From Chrysopilus asiliformis (Eukaryota; Arthropoda; Insecta; Diptera; Rhagionidae): a DNA stretch of 64,000 nucleotides. The stretch's first letter is position 1, and each line of letters begins with the position of its first letter. A program made the position numbers and the translations under genes. The DNA lies in assembly GCA_964034945.1 (NCBI GenBank), contig OZ035960.1, positions 17,720,403 through 17,784,402 of the forward strand, in the 5' to 3' direction. Positions 1 through 9,117 of this stretch are shown here, one piece after another. The notes under the pieces were generated by a model. That model searched no databases and was not told the DNA's origin. It saw nothing but the letters and a program-made list of their open reading frames with translations.

Positions 1-183
1 TTACTCATTTAAAAAAAAAAACTAATTTAATTCACTCATTTATCCCAAGCAAAATATTATTGGCATAATACATACGTTTTGCAATTAACGAAATTATTTT
101 AGTCCAATCAAAAAAAAAAAAAAAGCTTCTGCCCATGTCAATGCGTTTAATATAAAAATTAAGTCAGTTTTTGTTTATTCAAT
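1..183. other. left flank, no gene seen
   Basis: AT-rich sequence with A-runs and no open frame of note. It is the host DNA into which the BEL element inserted; its last bases run into the 5-bp target duplication. Confidence 0.6.
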
Positions 184-188
184 GTCCT
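184..188. repeat. target-site duplication (left copy) of BEL element
   Basis: GTCCT lies directly before the left LTR. The same five bases follow the right LTR at 6939-6943. A 5-bp duplication is usual for BEL/Pao integrases, and both copies are still identical. Confidence 0.93.
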
Positions 189-358
189 TGGATGATCGAT
201 AGATTAATGTTTTATCGAGTAGTGGACTGTAATTTTTATTATGATCGGCGATGAATAAAACAAAGCGTTCGAATTATATTTTATTTATTATACGTCTTGC
301 TGGCTCGAATGTTCGATGAATACTAAAAATTGTTAGAGTGAGAGAGCACGGTTTAACA
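189..358 (-). repeat. 3' LTR of BEL element
   Basis: 170 bp, identical to 6769-6938. In element sense it starts TGTTAAACC and ends CATCCA. In minus-strand sense there is an AATAAA-containing stretch near 280-286 that could serve as polyadenylation signal. It follows the purine tract at 361-371. Confidence 0.95.
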
Positions 359-360
359 TA

Positions 361-371
361 CCGGCCCCCTT
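361..371 (-). other. polypurine tract of BEL element
   Basis: On the minus strand AAGGGGGCCGG lies two bases upstream of the 3' LTR, the place where plus-strand DNA synthesis is primed in LTR retrotransposons. It is short and holds two C residues, so its exact limits are uncertain. Confidence 0.7.
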
Positions 372-562
372 GAAAGGCTCAAACTTTCAATTAGAAAAGT
401 AACATTTTTTGTTTGTTTGTACAACTTAACTGTAAATATAAGTAATGGAATAACAATAATTCTTAGTTATATGTAGCTATTCTATAGTCTACTAGAAATT
501 CTCAATTTTTCTTATTTAACGTCATATATAACCGGAATTAATTTTTTTTTTATTTAATTGAA

Positions 563-3500
563 TTAAGATGAATTTAAAGGTAGTTTTGAAATTTTTGAAA
601 TAGCACGCTTAATCGTGCCTGCTTTAGTACGGATTAATGCTACTCGAGCCTTAAGGTCTGGTCCCTTGACAACCTCGAGAACGACTCCCATCACCCATTT
701 AGTTGATGGTAACTTGTCGTCTGCTATGAGAACGACATCATTTACTTCTAGATTCGGTTTTTCGTCTTGCCACTTTTGACGCTGTTGGAGTGAATGGATA
801 TATTCGATCGAGAACCTCTTCCAAAAGTGTTCTGTCATTTGACTGATTTTTTGCCAATTGGACAATCGGTTTTGGGGAATCTCAATCAGAGATGGTTCCG
901 CCGGGGCGACTATTGGACCACCAGTCAAAAAGTGTCCTGGGGTCAGTGGCGATGGGTCGTTGGGATCGATGGATAATGGCGAAAGGGGTCTGGAATTCAA
1001 TATTCCTTCCACCTGGACAATGAGAGTGTGCAATTCTTCGTAGGACAGACAGACATTGGACGCGACACGTTTTAAGTGATGCTTGAGAGACTTTACTGAG
1101 CTCTCCCACAGTCCTCCAAAATTAGGAGCTCGAGGGGGAATGAACCTCCATACAATTTCTTGTACCGTGCAAAATTGTTGAATTTCCTTGAACTCGCTCT
1201 GTTCATTGAAAAGTCTGTACCATTCCCGGAGTTCGTTACGCGCGCCCACAAAATTGGTGGCGTTGTCTGACCAAATCTGATAAGGTTTACCGCGCCGAAA
1301 GATAAACCGTTTTAGACACGCGATAAAACACTCGGTCGACAAGGCGGACAAAATTTCCAGGTGAATTCCCTTGGTCACAAAGCAAACAAATGTTGCCACA
1401 TAGACCTTGGTGCCTGGGGACTTTCGTTGTCCCTTGTTTTTTACCAAAAATGGACCACAAAGATCGACGCCCGTATTAGTAAACGGTCGAGAGGGTGTGA
1501 CCCTTTCAGCGGGAAGATTACCCATGATTTGCTGTGTAACTTGCGGTTTTGCTTTAAAGCAACAAATGCATGTACGAACACATTGGCGAGCTGTGCCCTT
1601 TGCATTAATGGGCCAAAATCTTTGTCGTACCAATGCGACTAACAATTGTGGTCCAGCATGTAGATGCTGTCGGTGATAGTGTCGAAACACTAGAGTCGTA
1701 AAATGTGAATGGGCCGGGAGCAGAATTTGATGTTTTACGTCATATTCAAGATCCGAATTCTGCAGTCTGCCTCCTACGCGTAGTACTTCGCGAGAGTCGA
1801 TGAATGGCTTCAGTGATATAATTGGACTATTACGCGAAAGTTGTCTATTTAATCTCAGGTCCTTTATTTCGTTCGTAAAGGCCTTATTTTGCACAAACTT
1901 TACAATAGTCATCAAAGAGGCGTTTAACTCGGCGATAGATAATTCTCCCTTGATACGGGACTCGAGAGGTCTAGATGCATTTTTATAAAATCTCAGACAG
2001 TATGCGATGGATCGTAATAATCGATCGTATGAACTAAATCGTTCAATAAACTGAAACTCCTTTTCTTTAGAGTCTTGATTGGTTGTGACGAGAGAAATGT
2101 CTTCATTTTTCAATTCAAAATGATTGTCATCCGTGGGTCTCACAACAAAATTGCAGATGTTTGTCTCGAAATGCAACTGATTCGCACTCAAAAACTGCGG
2201 ACCGTTCCACCATATTTCAAGATCACGAAGTTCTGATGGCATGATTCCGCGAGAAATGTAATCTGCGGGATTTTCTGTAGTACTAACATGGTTCCATGCA
2301 AAATTGATAGTGCTTTCTTGGATTTCATTGACCCTATTGGCCACGAACGTTTTCAATCTGTGCGGTGGCGTTTGAATCCAAGCCAACGCGATGGTGGAGT
2401 CTGACCAAAGATAAACGTCATCAAAGTCAATGTCGATAGTTTTTAATACGGATGACACCAGTCGCGACAGTAATAGGGCTGCGCACAGTTCTAGGCGGGG
2501 TATCGATATTACCTTTATCGGTGCCACACGAGTTTTACTGCAAAGTAATTTTACAGCACACATTGAATTGTGGTCAATGCTACGCACGTACAGACATGCC
2601 CCATAACCCTTTTCAGACGCATCTGAAAACCCATGTAATTGGATAGTTTTGGGGTTATCGATTAGAATCCGTCGATCGAGTTTAATGTTTTGAACCTCGA
2701 AAAGCTCACAGCGATAGGCGTTCCATTGATCACTCAATTCTATAGGAATTGGATCGTCCCAATGCAAATGGGATTTCCATAAGTTTTGTACGAAGATTTT
2801 CGCTGTAATAATTGTCGGGGCTAGAAGTCCAAGCGGATCGTATAATTTAGCAATACCCGAGAGAATTAGTCTCTTCGAAACGTAATCATTCCCTTCGATG
2901 GATGGAACTTTAAATTTGAAGACATCGGCCTTCGGCAGCCAAATGAGGCCCAAGGTTTTCAAGCATTCGTCCGAGCTTGATTCGTCCGATGTCAAGACTT
3001 CCCTGTCTTCCAAAGGAATGTCCTTTAAAACACGCATGTCGTTCGAACTCCATTTGTGAAGCTTAAAACGACCACGCCACAGGAGCGTCTTTAATTGATG
3101 TGTGTTTGCGATAGTTTCGTTTAGGTCGTCTGATCCAGAGAGAACATCATCAACGTAAAAGTCCCTCTGAACAATAGCTGCGGCTTTTGGAAAATGTCTG
3201 CCTTCATCTGTGGCTAGTTGAGACAGACAGCGAGTAGCAAGATACGGAGCAGGTTTTGTCCCAAAAGTCACCGTGGTAAGTTCGTATGTCTGCAAAGGAT
3301 CGTTACTGGTTTCACGCCAGACAACTCGTTGCAAAGGCGTCTGCCTCGATTCGATTTTTATTTGTCTGTACATCTGGTTAACATCGCTCGTAAAGACAAA
3401 CTTATGCTTGCGAAATCGTATTATTATCTCGAAACAGGATTGTTGAATTGTGGGACCCGTACAAGTAATATCATTGAGCGAAACGCCTGTTGAGCTTTTC

Positions 3501-5938
3501 GCGCTCGCATTGAAAACAACCCTGAGCTTTGTTGTTGAACTCGTAGGTTTAATTACCGCGTGGTGGGGTAAATAGAACGAAGGTGGTTGTGATACGTTAG
3601 GGTCTTCGTTGATTGGTTTCATATGACCCTTTGTAATGTAATCCTGAATGACATCACAATATTGTTTTTTAAATGAAGGATCCCGGTCGAATCGTCGATT
3701 CAAGCTAAGAAAACAATTCACAGCCTGTTGCTTGGATTCTCCCAGATCCCCTACATTTTGTTTAAGAGGGAGCGACACTGTGTAGCGTCCCTGGTCATTC
3801 CGTGATACGGTTTTTCGAAAGTGGTCCTCACAAAATGTCTCTTCCTGCGAAAGGAACCTTTTGTCTGGTATGTGTTCGATGTCGAAAAGATTCTTTAATG
3901 ATTGTTGAAGTTCCTCATCTTTGTCCTTCACTCTTTCTGTAGATAGAGAAAAACTCGCATGAGTATCTTCCGTCAACGATCCAACACATAACCAGCCAAA
4001 TACTGTCTTTTGGAAATGTGGTTGATTGTTTTTTAATACAATTTTTCCTGACTGGAAAAGGTCGAAGAACTTCTCTCCCCCTATGAGCATGTCTACGGGT
4101 CTAGAGATATTAAAGCATGGATCCGCAAGAATTATATTTCGAGGAATGTTCCACTTTGAAATATTGAAACTTGATTGTGGAAGGGTCTCAGAAATGGTCT
4201 CAACAATGTTACAAACCAAATCTGTTTGGAATATCGATGTTTTCGACTTAATGTGAACACACATGGTCTCCGAAATTCGCGTTTGGGTGTTATTAATACC
4301 GATGCTTGACGACGGCTGATTTTGTCGAATAAGCCTTATTTGCGAAGCGAAACGATCAGTTATATAGTTGGATGTGCTCGCATTGTCGAGTAAAGCGCGA
4401 CATTCTTGGTATTTTCCGCGATTGTCACGAACGAAAATGATTGCCGTCGAAAGTATGACTTGTTTGATTTTGGCTTTGTCATGTGAATGAAAATTTTGTG
4501 TATCTCTGCTAGGTGTTTCTGTTGAAGAAGACACACTGGGCAGAGCCGTTGAAGGTTGTGCCGACAACGCTGATGATTGATTGTGATTTAGATGATGCAA
4601 CAACGTATGGTGTTTATTATTGCATATCTTACAAGAACGAGAAGTGCAACCCTTTGAACCATGTTCATTACTTCTCAAACAATTAATGCAAAGATTGGCC
4701 TGCTTTACTTTGACGAATCTGCCATGAGTATCCATTTGCAAAAACTTCGGGCACATGTAAAGCCAATGGTGTTGGTTTGGACAAAGCAAACACAATCCAG
4801 GTTGCATATTGGGTGCATTGAAATGTTTTATACGACTAGGTTCTGATTTGTTTACAGTATTGTTGGACACAAATGTCGAAGTAGGAATGCTGTTTGCAGA
4901 CCTGTTTTTGGAACCAGAAAATGATTTGGAATTGGATAAATGATGCTGAACATTAGAAGATTGTTTGGTTTCTACAATAGCGCGTTGAAGAATGCGACAC
5001 TGGCGTTTTAAGAATTCTACAAATTGCTCCCAAGTGGGTACTGTGTTGTTGGGAATATCCTTTTCCCATTCCATTCTTAACCGGGTAGTAAGCTTATTAA
5101 GAACGATATTGATAAGCAACACTTCCGAAAGCTTGTCAACCAAATAACCGATAGCCGAAAGTGATGTGACATGGGAATGACACGAATTTACCAAATCGAC
5201 CAATTCTTGATAACTGTCTTTTGAAACACGAGGAAGATCCAAAATACCCTTTACATGGACATCAATCATTGAACGTCTGTCATCATTATCGTCACATAAC
5301 TTTTTCCAGGCATTGTGATAACCTTCGGACGTATATGCAACGAAACCAATAGAAGCCTTTGCTTTTCCCTTCAATTTGCCTAGCAAATATGTGAGTTTAA
5401 GCGTATCGGGGATGTTTGAATTCTCATGGATCAATGTTTTGAATGCTTCCCGGAATTCAAGCCAATTTATACGTGTGCCATCGTAGTCTGGGATTTTTGG
5501 TTCTGGCAATTTAGGAATGAAAGGGATCGAAACATGGTTAGAATTTGTCTGAACTGGATTGGAACCAGCGGACACCCTCAACAAATCCTTCAATTTTGCG
5601 AAAAGTGAATACCACTCTTCCGAAAACTCCCCACAATTGCCCGAAAATTCATCGAAGAAAGAATCTCCCTGAACGCACGCAAGATCGTCAATCAACTCAC
5701 TCCATCTCCTCTCAATCTCATCAAATGTGGATAAACGAACTTGAAGATCACAAACCGGAATATCCGAGTCGTTCGGGAATCTGCCAAGGAATGATTTAAT
5801 ATGACCAATTTTTATTTTCAAGGCATTGAGCTTTTTAGTCAGACTGCTTAATTTAATGTCATTTTCACTCAATGTCTCCAAAACACTATTTTCCCGATCT
5901 GTATCATCTTTATTTTGCCGTTTTCCCTGGCGAGGCAT
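563..5938 (-). CDS. BEL/Pao Gag-Pol polyprotein, intact, 1791 aa
   Basis: Single open frame with the domain order of BEL/Pao elements. Residues about 140-320 match the Gag region (DUF1759-like, with the K-L-P-x-P-K-I-P and F-x-G-x-x-x-x-W-x-x-F pattern). CCHC zinc knuckles sit at C383-C386-H391-C396 and C417-C420-H426-C431. An aspartic protease follows (LLDNAS, D518). Reverse transcriptase spans about 770-960 with YVDD at 928-931. A Pao-type region (PF05380-like) leads into RNase H with D1106, E1150, D1180 and D1226. Integrase has a His/Cys zinc-binding part near 1420-1460 and a D1492, D1558, E1612 core. The C-terminal 100 residues look like DUF5641, the chromodomain-like tail of this family. 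Length is normal for the family, with no stop or frameshift and every catalytic residue checked present. The protein would be cleaved into capsid and enzymes, acting first in cytoplasmic particles and then at chromatin. The first ATG of the frame (MPRQGKRQ) is the likely start. Confidence 0.96.
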   Translation of the reverse strand: MPRQGKRQNKDDTDRENSVLETLSENDIKLSSLTKKLNALKIKIGHIKSFLGRFPNDSDIPVCDLQVRLSTFDEIERRWSELIDDLACVQGDSFFDEFSGNCGEFSEEWYSLFAKLKDLLRVSAGSNPVQTNSNHVSIPFIPKLPEPKIPDYDGTRINWLEFREAFKTLIHENSNIPDTLKLTYLLGKLKGKAKASIGFVAYTSEGYHNAWKKLCDDNDDRRSMIDVHVKGILDLPRVSKDSYQELVDLVNSCHSHVTSLSAIGYLVDKLSEVLLINIVLNKLTTRLRMEWEKDIPNNTVPTWEQFVEFLKRQCRILQRAIVETKQSSNVQHHLSNSKSFSGSKNRSANSIPTSTFVSNNTVNKSEPSRIKHFNAPNMQPGLCLLCPNQHHWLYMCPKFLQMDTHGRFVKVKQANLCINCLRSNEHGSKGCTSRSCKICNNKHHTLLHHLNHNQSSALSAQPSTALPSVSSSTETPSRDTQNFHSHDKAKIKQVILSTAIIFVRDNRGKYQECRALLDNASTSNYITDRFASQIRLIRQNQPSSSIGINNTQTRISETMCVHIKSKTSIFQTDLVCNIVETISETLPQSSFNISKWNIPRNIILADPCFNISRPVDMLIGGEKFFDLFQSGKIVLKNNQPHFQKTVFGWLCVGSLTEDTHASFSLSTERVKDKDEELQQSLKNLFDIEHIPDKRFLSQEETFCEDHFRKTVSRNDQGRYTVSLPLKQNVGDLGESKQQAVNCFLSLNRRFDRDPSFKKQYCDVIQDYITKGHMKPINEDPNVSQPPSFYLPHHAVIKPTSSTTKLRVVFNASAKSSTGVSLNDITCTGPTIQQSCFEIIIRFRKHKFVFTSDVNQMYRQIKIESRQTPLQRVVWRETSNDPLQTYELTTVTFGTKPAPYLATRCLSQLATDEGRHFPKAAAIVQRDFYVDDVLSGSDDLNETIANTHQLKTLLWRGRFKLHKWSSNDMRVLKDIPLEDREVLTSDESSSDECLKTLGLIWLPKADVFKFKVPSIEGNDYVSKRLILSGIAKLYDPLGLLAPTIITAKIFVQNLWKSHLHWDDPIPIELSDQWNAYRCELFEVQNIKLDRRILIDNPKTIQLHGFSDASEKGYGACLYVRSIDHNSMCAVKLLCSKTRVAPIKVISIPRLELCAALLLSRLVSSVLKTIDIDFDDVYLWSDSTIALAWIQTPPHRLKTFVANRVNEIQESTINFAWNHVSTTENPADYISRGIMPSELRDLEIWWNGPQFLSANQLHFETNICNFVVRPTDDNHFELKNEDISLVTTNQDSKEKEFQFIERFSSYDRLLRSIAYCLRFYKNASRPLESRIKGELSIAELNASLMTIVKFVQNKAFTNEIKDLRLNRQLSRNSPIISLKPFIDSREVLRVGGRLQNSDLEYDVKHQILLPAHSHFTTLVFRHYHRQHLHAGPQLLVALVRQRFWPINAKGTARQCVRTCICCFKAKPQVTQQIMGNLPAERVTPSRPFTNTGVDLCGPFLVKNKGQRKSPGTKVYVATFVCFVTKGIHLEILSALSTECFIACLKRFIFRRGKPYQIWSDNATNFVGARNELREWYRLFNEQSEFKEIQQFCTVQEIVWRFIPPRAPNFGGLWESSVKSLKHHLKRVASNVCLSYEELHTLIVQVEGILNSRPLSPLSIDPNDPSPLTPGHFLTGGPIVAPAEPSLIEIPQNRLSNWQKISQMTEHFWKRFSIEYIHSLQQRQKWQDEKPNLEVNDVVLIADDKLPSTKWVMGVVLEVVKGPDLKARVALIRTKAGTIKRAISKISKLPLNSS

Positions 5939-6160
5939 TGCAAAGCGAAATTACCGAATTTATTTATTACAAGAATGAAATGAGAATTTCTTTACATAAA
6001 ATTTTATACCTGACTGTACTATCAAGTTTTGTTTGTTAATGTTCCTGGAATGTTGAAACGGTTGAGACTGAAGCGGCGATGGTGCTGTCGCTTTCTTACT
6101 CGTGTGATGTTGAGTAATTCCCCTGATGATGCGGTGAAACAAAAAACAAATGAAGCGAAT

Positions 6161-6515
6161 GATGTCGAAACGAAAGATGTGACGTTCGATAGTTGTTTCG
6201 TTTTGCTCGCACTATGTTGAGCACGTTGAAACCAACACAATCAAATGAATCGGATGTGAAACGAAAGATGTAATGTTCGATAGTTGTTTCGTTTTGCTCA
6301 CACTATGTTGAGCACGTTGAAACCAACACAACCAAAGGAAGCGGATGTGAAACGAAAGATGTTATGTTCGATAGTTGTTTCGTTTTGCTCACACTATGTT
6401 GAGCACGTTGAAACCAACACAACCAAAGGAAGCGGATGTGAAACGAAAGATGTAATGTTCGATAGTTGTTTCGTTTTGCTCACACTATGTTGAGCACGTT
6501 GAAACCAGCAAAACC
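6161..6515. repeat. 91-bp tandem repeat (about 3.9 units) in BEL leader
   Basis: Unit starts lie at 6161, 6253, 6344 and 6435. The last three are spaced exactly 91 bp and nearly identical; the first is more diverged and one base longer. Each unit holds the 12-mer AAACGAAAGATG (6168, 6259, 6350, 6441) and, 20 bases on, TTTCGTTT, so each unit can form a small stem with an 8-bp arm. Two more copies of the 12-mer lie at 6647 and 6666 outside the tandem block. The array is untranslated and sits between primer site and start codon. Confidence 0.92.
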
Positions 6516-6750
6516 AATATGGCGTCGAAAATTGTAAATCGCCAGAATTTGCAGCGATGATGATGAATAAAGTTTCCGAATATCAACTCGATGGCGAAAG
6601 TGATGATTATTCAGCTTCGAGACGAAAATTTCAGGATCCAGCGACGAAACGAAAGATGCTGGACGAAACGAAAGATGGTTGAAAGCCGCAAATCCCACGA
6701 TGTGCCACAAAAATGCCAATAACCGATCACAAAACGAAAATGCGAATATT

Positions 6751-6766
6751 CGGCTCGTTTGGACCA
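6751..6766 (-). other. primer-binding site of BEL element
   Basis: On the minus strand TGGTCCAAACGAGCCG begins two bases inside the 5' LTR. TGG is the complement of the tRNA CCA end. From memory it resembles the complement of the insect tRNA-Tyr 3' end, with differences in the acceptor stem; the tRNA identity is an inference. Confidence 0.7.
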
Positions 6767-6768
6767 AA

Positions 6769-6938
6769 TGGATGATCGATAGATTAATGTTTTATCGAGT
6801 AGTGGACTGTAATTTTTATTATGATCGGCGATGAATAAAACAAAGCGTTCGAATTATATTTTATTTATTATACGTCTTGCTGGCTCGAATGTTCGATGAA
6901 TACTAAAAATTGTTAGAGTGAGAGAGCACGGTTTAACA
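6769..6938 (-). repeat. 5' LTR of BEL element (promoter LTR)
   Basis: 170 bp, identical to 189-358. As the upstream LTR on the minus strand it would hold the promoter and RNA start; no clear TATA plus initiator pair stands out. Confidence 0.95.
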
Positions 6939-6943
6939 GTCCT
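6939..6943. repeat. target-site duplication (right copy) of BEL element
   Basis: GTCCT, the partner of 184-188. Confidence 0.93.
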
Positions 6944-7949
6944 GTTGTATGTTTTCTGTCTATTAAACATAAATTCGCAGCAATTTTTAATTGTCTGTTT
7001 TAAAAAAGGAAAAAAGTAAAAAAAAACTGGCCATTTGTTGAATATTCAGTGGAATAAATATTTTTTTATGCAAAATTGTTTGGGATATTGGCCATCATCG
7101 TTATTTCACACTTAAACAATTGAATTCGTTTCAAAAGAGAAATTAAAGTCATTTTCGTTGCAAGCACTTCCTTTCAGCGTTATTATACCAATTCGTATTT
7201 AGGGATTTCATGCATAACATGTATGGAACATAAAATTTAATTGCTGTTTTCTTTATAACTGAAATCCAATTGCACCGACATACAAGTACACATTTGAATT
7301 TTACAAAAAGAAATATTAAAAAAATAAAATATTGAAAAATTCGATTCAATGGATTTGCAATGGAAATGGTCAGTTTAGTTAGTTCATATACATACGTGTT
7401 ACAAATAGGGTTTTCCGTTTTTTTTTTATTTTGTTAAGTGAGTCTAGGGCTCAGAAAATGGAAATATTGACATAATATTTCATTTTTTTTACAATAAACT
7501 GCTCTGAAATATTACGGTTGAGTTAATCTATTTTACGTTCAATAATTTGGATTCCATGTTGTGGCAAATCCGTGGAACCAGATGTTTATGGAAATGTTGA
7601 GGTTATAACATTTGCCATATATGTATTTTATTAGTATATCGTTTATAACGCATAGAACCAATCTACATTTCGCGCTTCGCACTAAATTAAAAGTGAAGTA
7701 GATTTGATTTAAGGCGAACTATTGAACCAAAAATGAAATTTAATAATGGATTGCCTATATCCATTATTAAATTTTATTTTTTATTCAATCGTTTTTTATT
7801 TTTTTTTGACGCTAAACTGTAAAAGAAATTAATAAAAACAGCTAAATTACAGGTGTTATTTGACAGTGTTTTCCATACATTTGAAAACTACTATGACAAA
7901 TCCTGTTATTGAATAACTTTAGTTACCAAATAAAATTTTTAAACATGAC
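6944..7949. other. intergenic AT-rich DNA with one perfect hairpin
   Basis: No coding region recognised. At 7736-7774 a perfect 16-bp inverted repeat (AAATTTAATAATGGAT and its complement) flanks a 7-base loop. Confidence 0.6.
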
Positions 7950-8712
7950 AAAAGCTATAATTGCCAATCTGGCAATTATTAAAAATCCGTATGGTGATTT
8001 AAGTTGTATCAAAATTCGACTTTGAAGTCAAATTTTCCAACACGATTTTTCATAAAATTAATTCCAATTGGGTTTTGATGTATGTGAGTTTTATGTAGAG
8101 TCATATTCTAAATAACTTTTGTTCCTGCCCTTTTTTGATAAGATGCACCGTTTTTGAGATATTCGCAAAAAATATTTTCGTTCGTAATGGGGGGTACCCC
8201 CCCTAATGGTCAATTTTCACCCATTAAAGAATTTAGCCTTGCATTTTACGAAAAACGAATCTGCGTAAAATTTCAAGTCTCTAGCTCAATCCGTACGCCC
8301 GCAATCCGTGCCATAGACGGACAGACAGACGGACAGACAGACGGACAGACAGACGGACAGACAGACGGACAGACAGACGGACAGACAGACGGACAGACAG
8401 ACGGACAGACAGACGGACAGACAGACGGACAGACAGACGGACAGACAGACGGACAGACAGACGGACAGACAGACGGACAGACAGACGGACAGACAGACGG
8501 ACAGACAGACGGACAGACAGACGGACAGACAGACGGACAGACAGACGGACAGACAGACGGACAGACAGACGGATGGACCTGCGAAATTCAATTTTTTTTT
8601 ATCATCCTAAACACACTGGTGCAATTCATTTTATTGTGTGATGACGGGATCTTGGCGTTACAAACGGTAAGGCAAATCTAATATACCCTTTGGTTTCACC
8701 ATACGGTTGTAA
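7950..8712 (+). repeat. dispersed repeat, GTCY-array family A, copy 1
   Basis: Homologous to 43410-44075 in the opposite orientation. Shared landmarks in order are a small palindrome AATTGCCA/TGGCAATT (about 7973), the motif CCGTATGGTGA (about 7989), a block with a GGGGTACCCCCC palindrome near 8194, the phrase CAAGTCTCTAGCTCAATCCG, the 12-bp array, and TCACCATACGG (about 8697), which is the inverse of the first motif. Outer limits are uncertain because some similarity runs past the left motif. No coding capacity; superfamily unknown. Confidence 0.8.
8317..8572. repeat. 12-bp tandem array (ACGGACAGACAG)n, about 21 units
   Basis: Essentially perfect 12-bp units, each made of three 4-base words. 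It sits inside the dispersed repeat and translates as a T-D-G-Q repeat on one strand and C-L-S-V on the other; neither is a real protein. The homologous array at 43538-43692 is less regular. Confidence 0.97.
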
Positions 8713-8880
8713 AAAATTGTTTTGGTACCGGAAAATTTAAATGGGTTTTGGTTCGGTGGAAAGTGCGGAAGGGTTGGTATGGGAGGAGGGGAAAGAAAAG
8801 AAGGAAAATGAAGTGGGAGGGGATAGATAAATTGTGGGTTTGGTGGTTGGGGTGGGAGGCGAGGGAATTTATAAGAACTA
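8713..8880. other. purine-rich G/A tract
   Basis: About 8750-8865 is strikingly purine-rich on the plus strand (runs of GGGA and GAAAG), unlike the AT-rich surroundings. No gene seen. Confidence 0.6.
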
Positions 8881-9115
8881 AGCTGTGTTAAGAAAGTTTC
8901 GTACCATTACGAAAAAATCAACATTCCGCAAATTTTAAATCCTATTTCAATTTTTGAAATTTATAATAATGGTGTGTCCTTACCAGGATTACTAATCATT
9001 TGTTTAATCCTTGTCTGAAGATTGGTTGATGATTTACAAAAGAAGTAAAGTGGGAGGAGAGTTCAATTTTTTTTATCAAATGTGTGGAATGGTGCAAAAC
9101 TTTCTTAACACACCG
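8881..9115. mobile_element. mariner-type MITE
   Basis: Terminal inverted repeats of about 28 bp: left AGCTGTGTTAAGAAAGTTTC, right the complement of CGGTGTGTTAAGAAAGTTTT. TA flanks both sides (8879-8880 and 9116-9117), the target duplication of Tc1/mariner elements. 235 bp, no coding capacity. Confidence 0.8.
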
Positions 9116-9117
9116 TA

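Larger units (their letters stand above)
189..6938 (-). mobile_element. complete BEL/Pao LTR retrotransposon
   Basis: This is a full-length element read on the minus strand, about 6.75 kb. It has two LTRs of 170 bp that I find identical base for base, TG...CA ends, a GTCCT target duplication on both sides, a primer-binding site just inside the 5' LTR (6751-6766), a purine tract just inside the 3' LTR (361-371), and one uninterrupted Gag-Pol frame. Identical LTRs mean insertion was recent on the scale of neutral divergence, since the LTRs are copied from one template at integration. There is no second ORF, so no envelope-like gene. An unusual 91-bp tandem repeat fills much of the leader between primer site and start codon. 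The set of parts suggests it could still be active, but sequence alone does not show that. Confidence 0.95.

Noticed and set aside
359..562. Envelope-like ORF downstream of BEL Gag-Pol
   Set aside because: Only about 200 bp lie between the stop codon and the 3' LTR, with no open frame of use.
6284..6493. Plus-strand frame with an internal ~30-residue repeat
   Set aside because: Product of the 91-bp tandem repeat in the BEL leader, antisense to the element.
8317..8572. CRISPR array
   Set aside because: The repeats have no unique spacers and this is eukaryotic DNA; the array is a simple tandem satellite.
8154..8681. 175-codon frame with a T-D-G-Q repeat and its opposite-strand C-L-S-V frame
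   Set aside because: Both are direct translations of the 12-bp array, whose length is a multiple of three. No domain outside the array and no start context.
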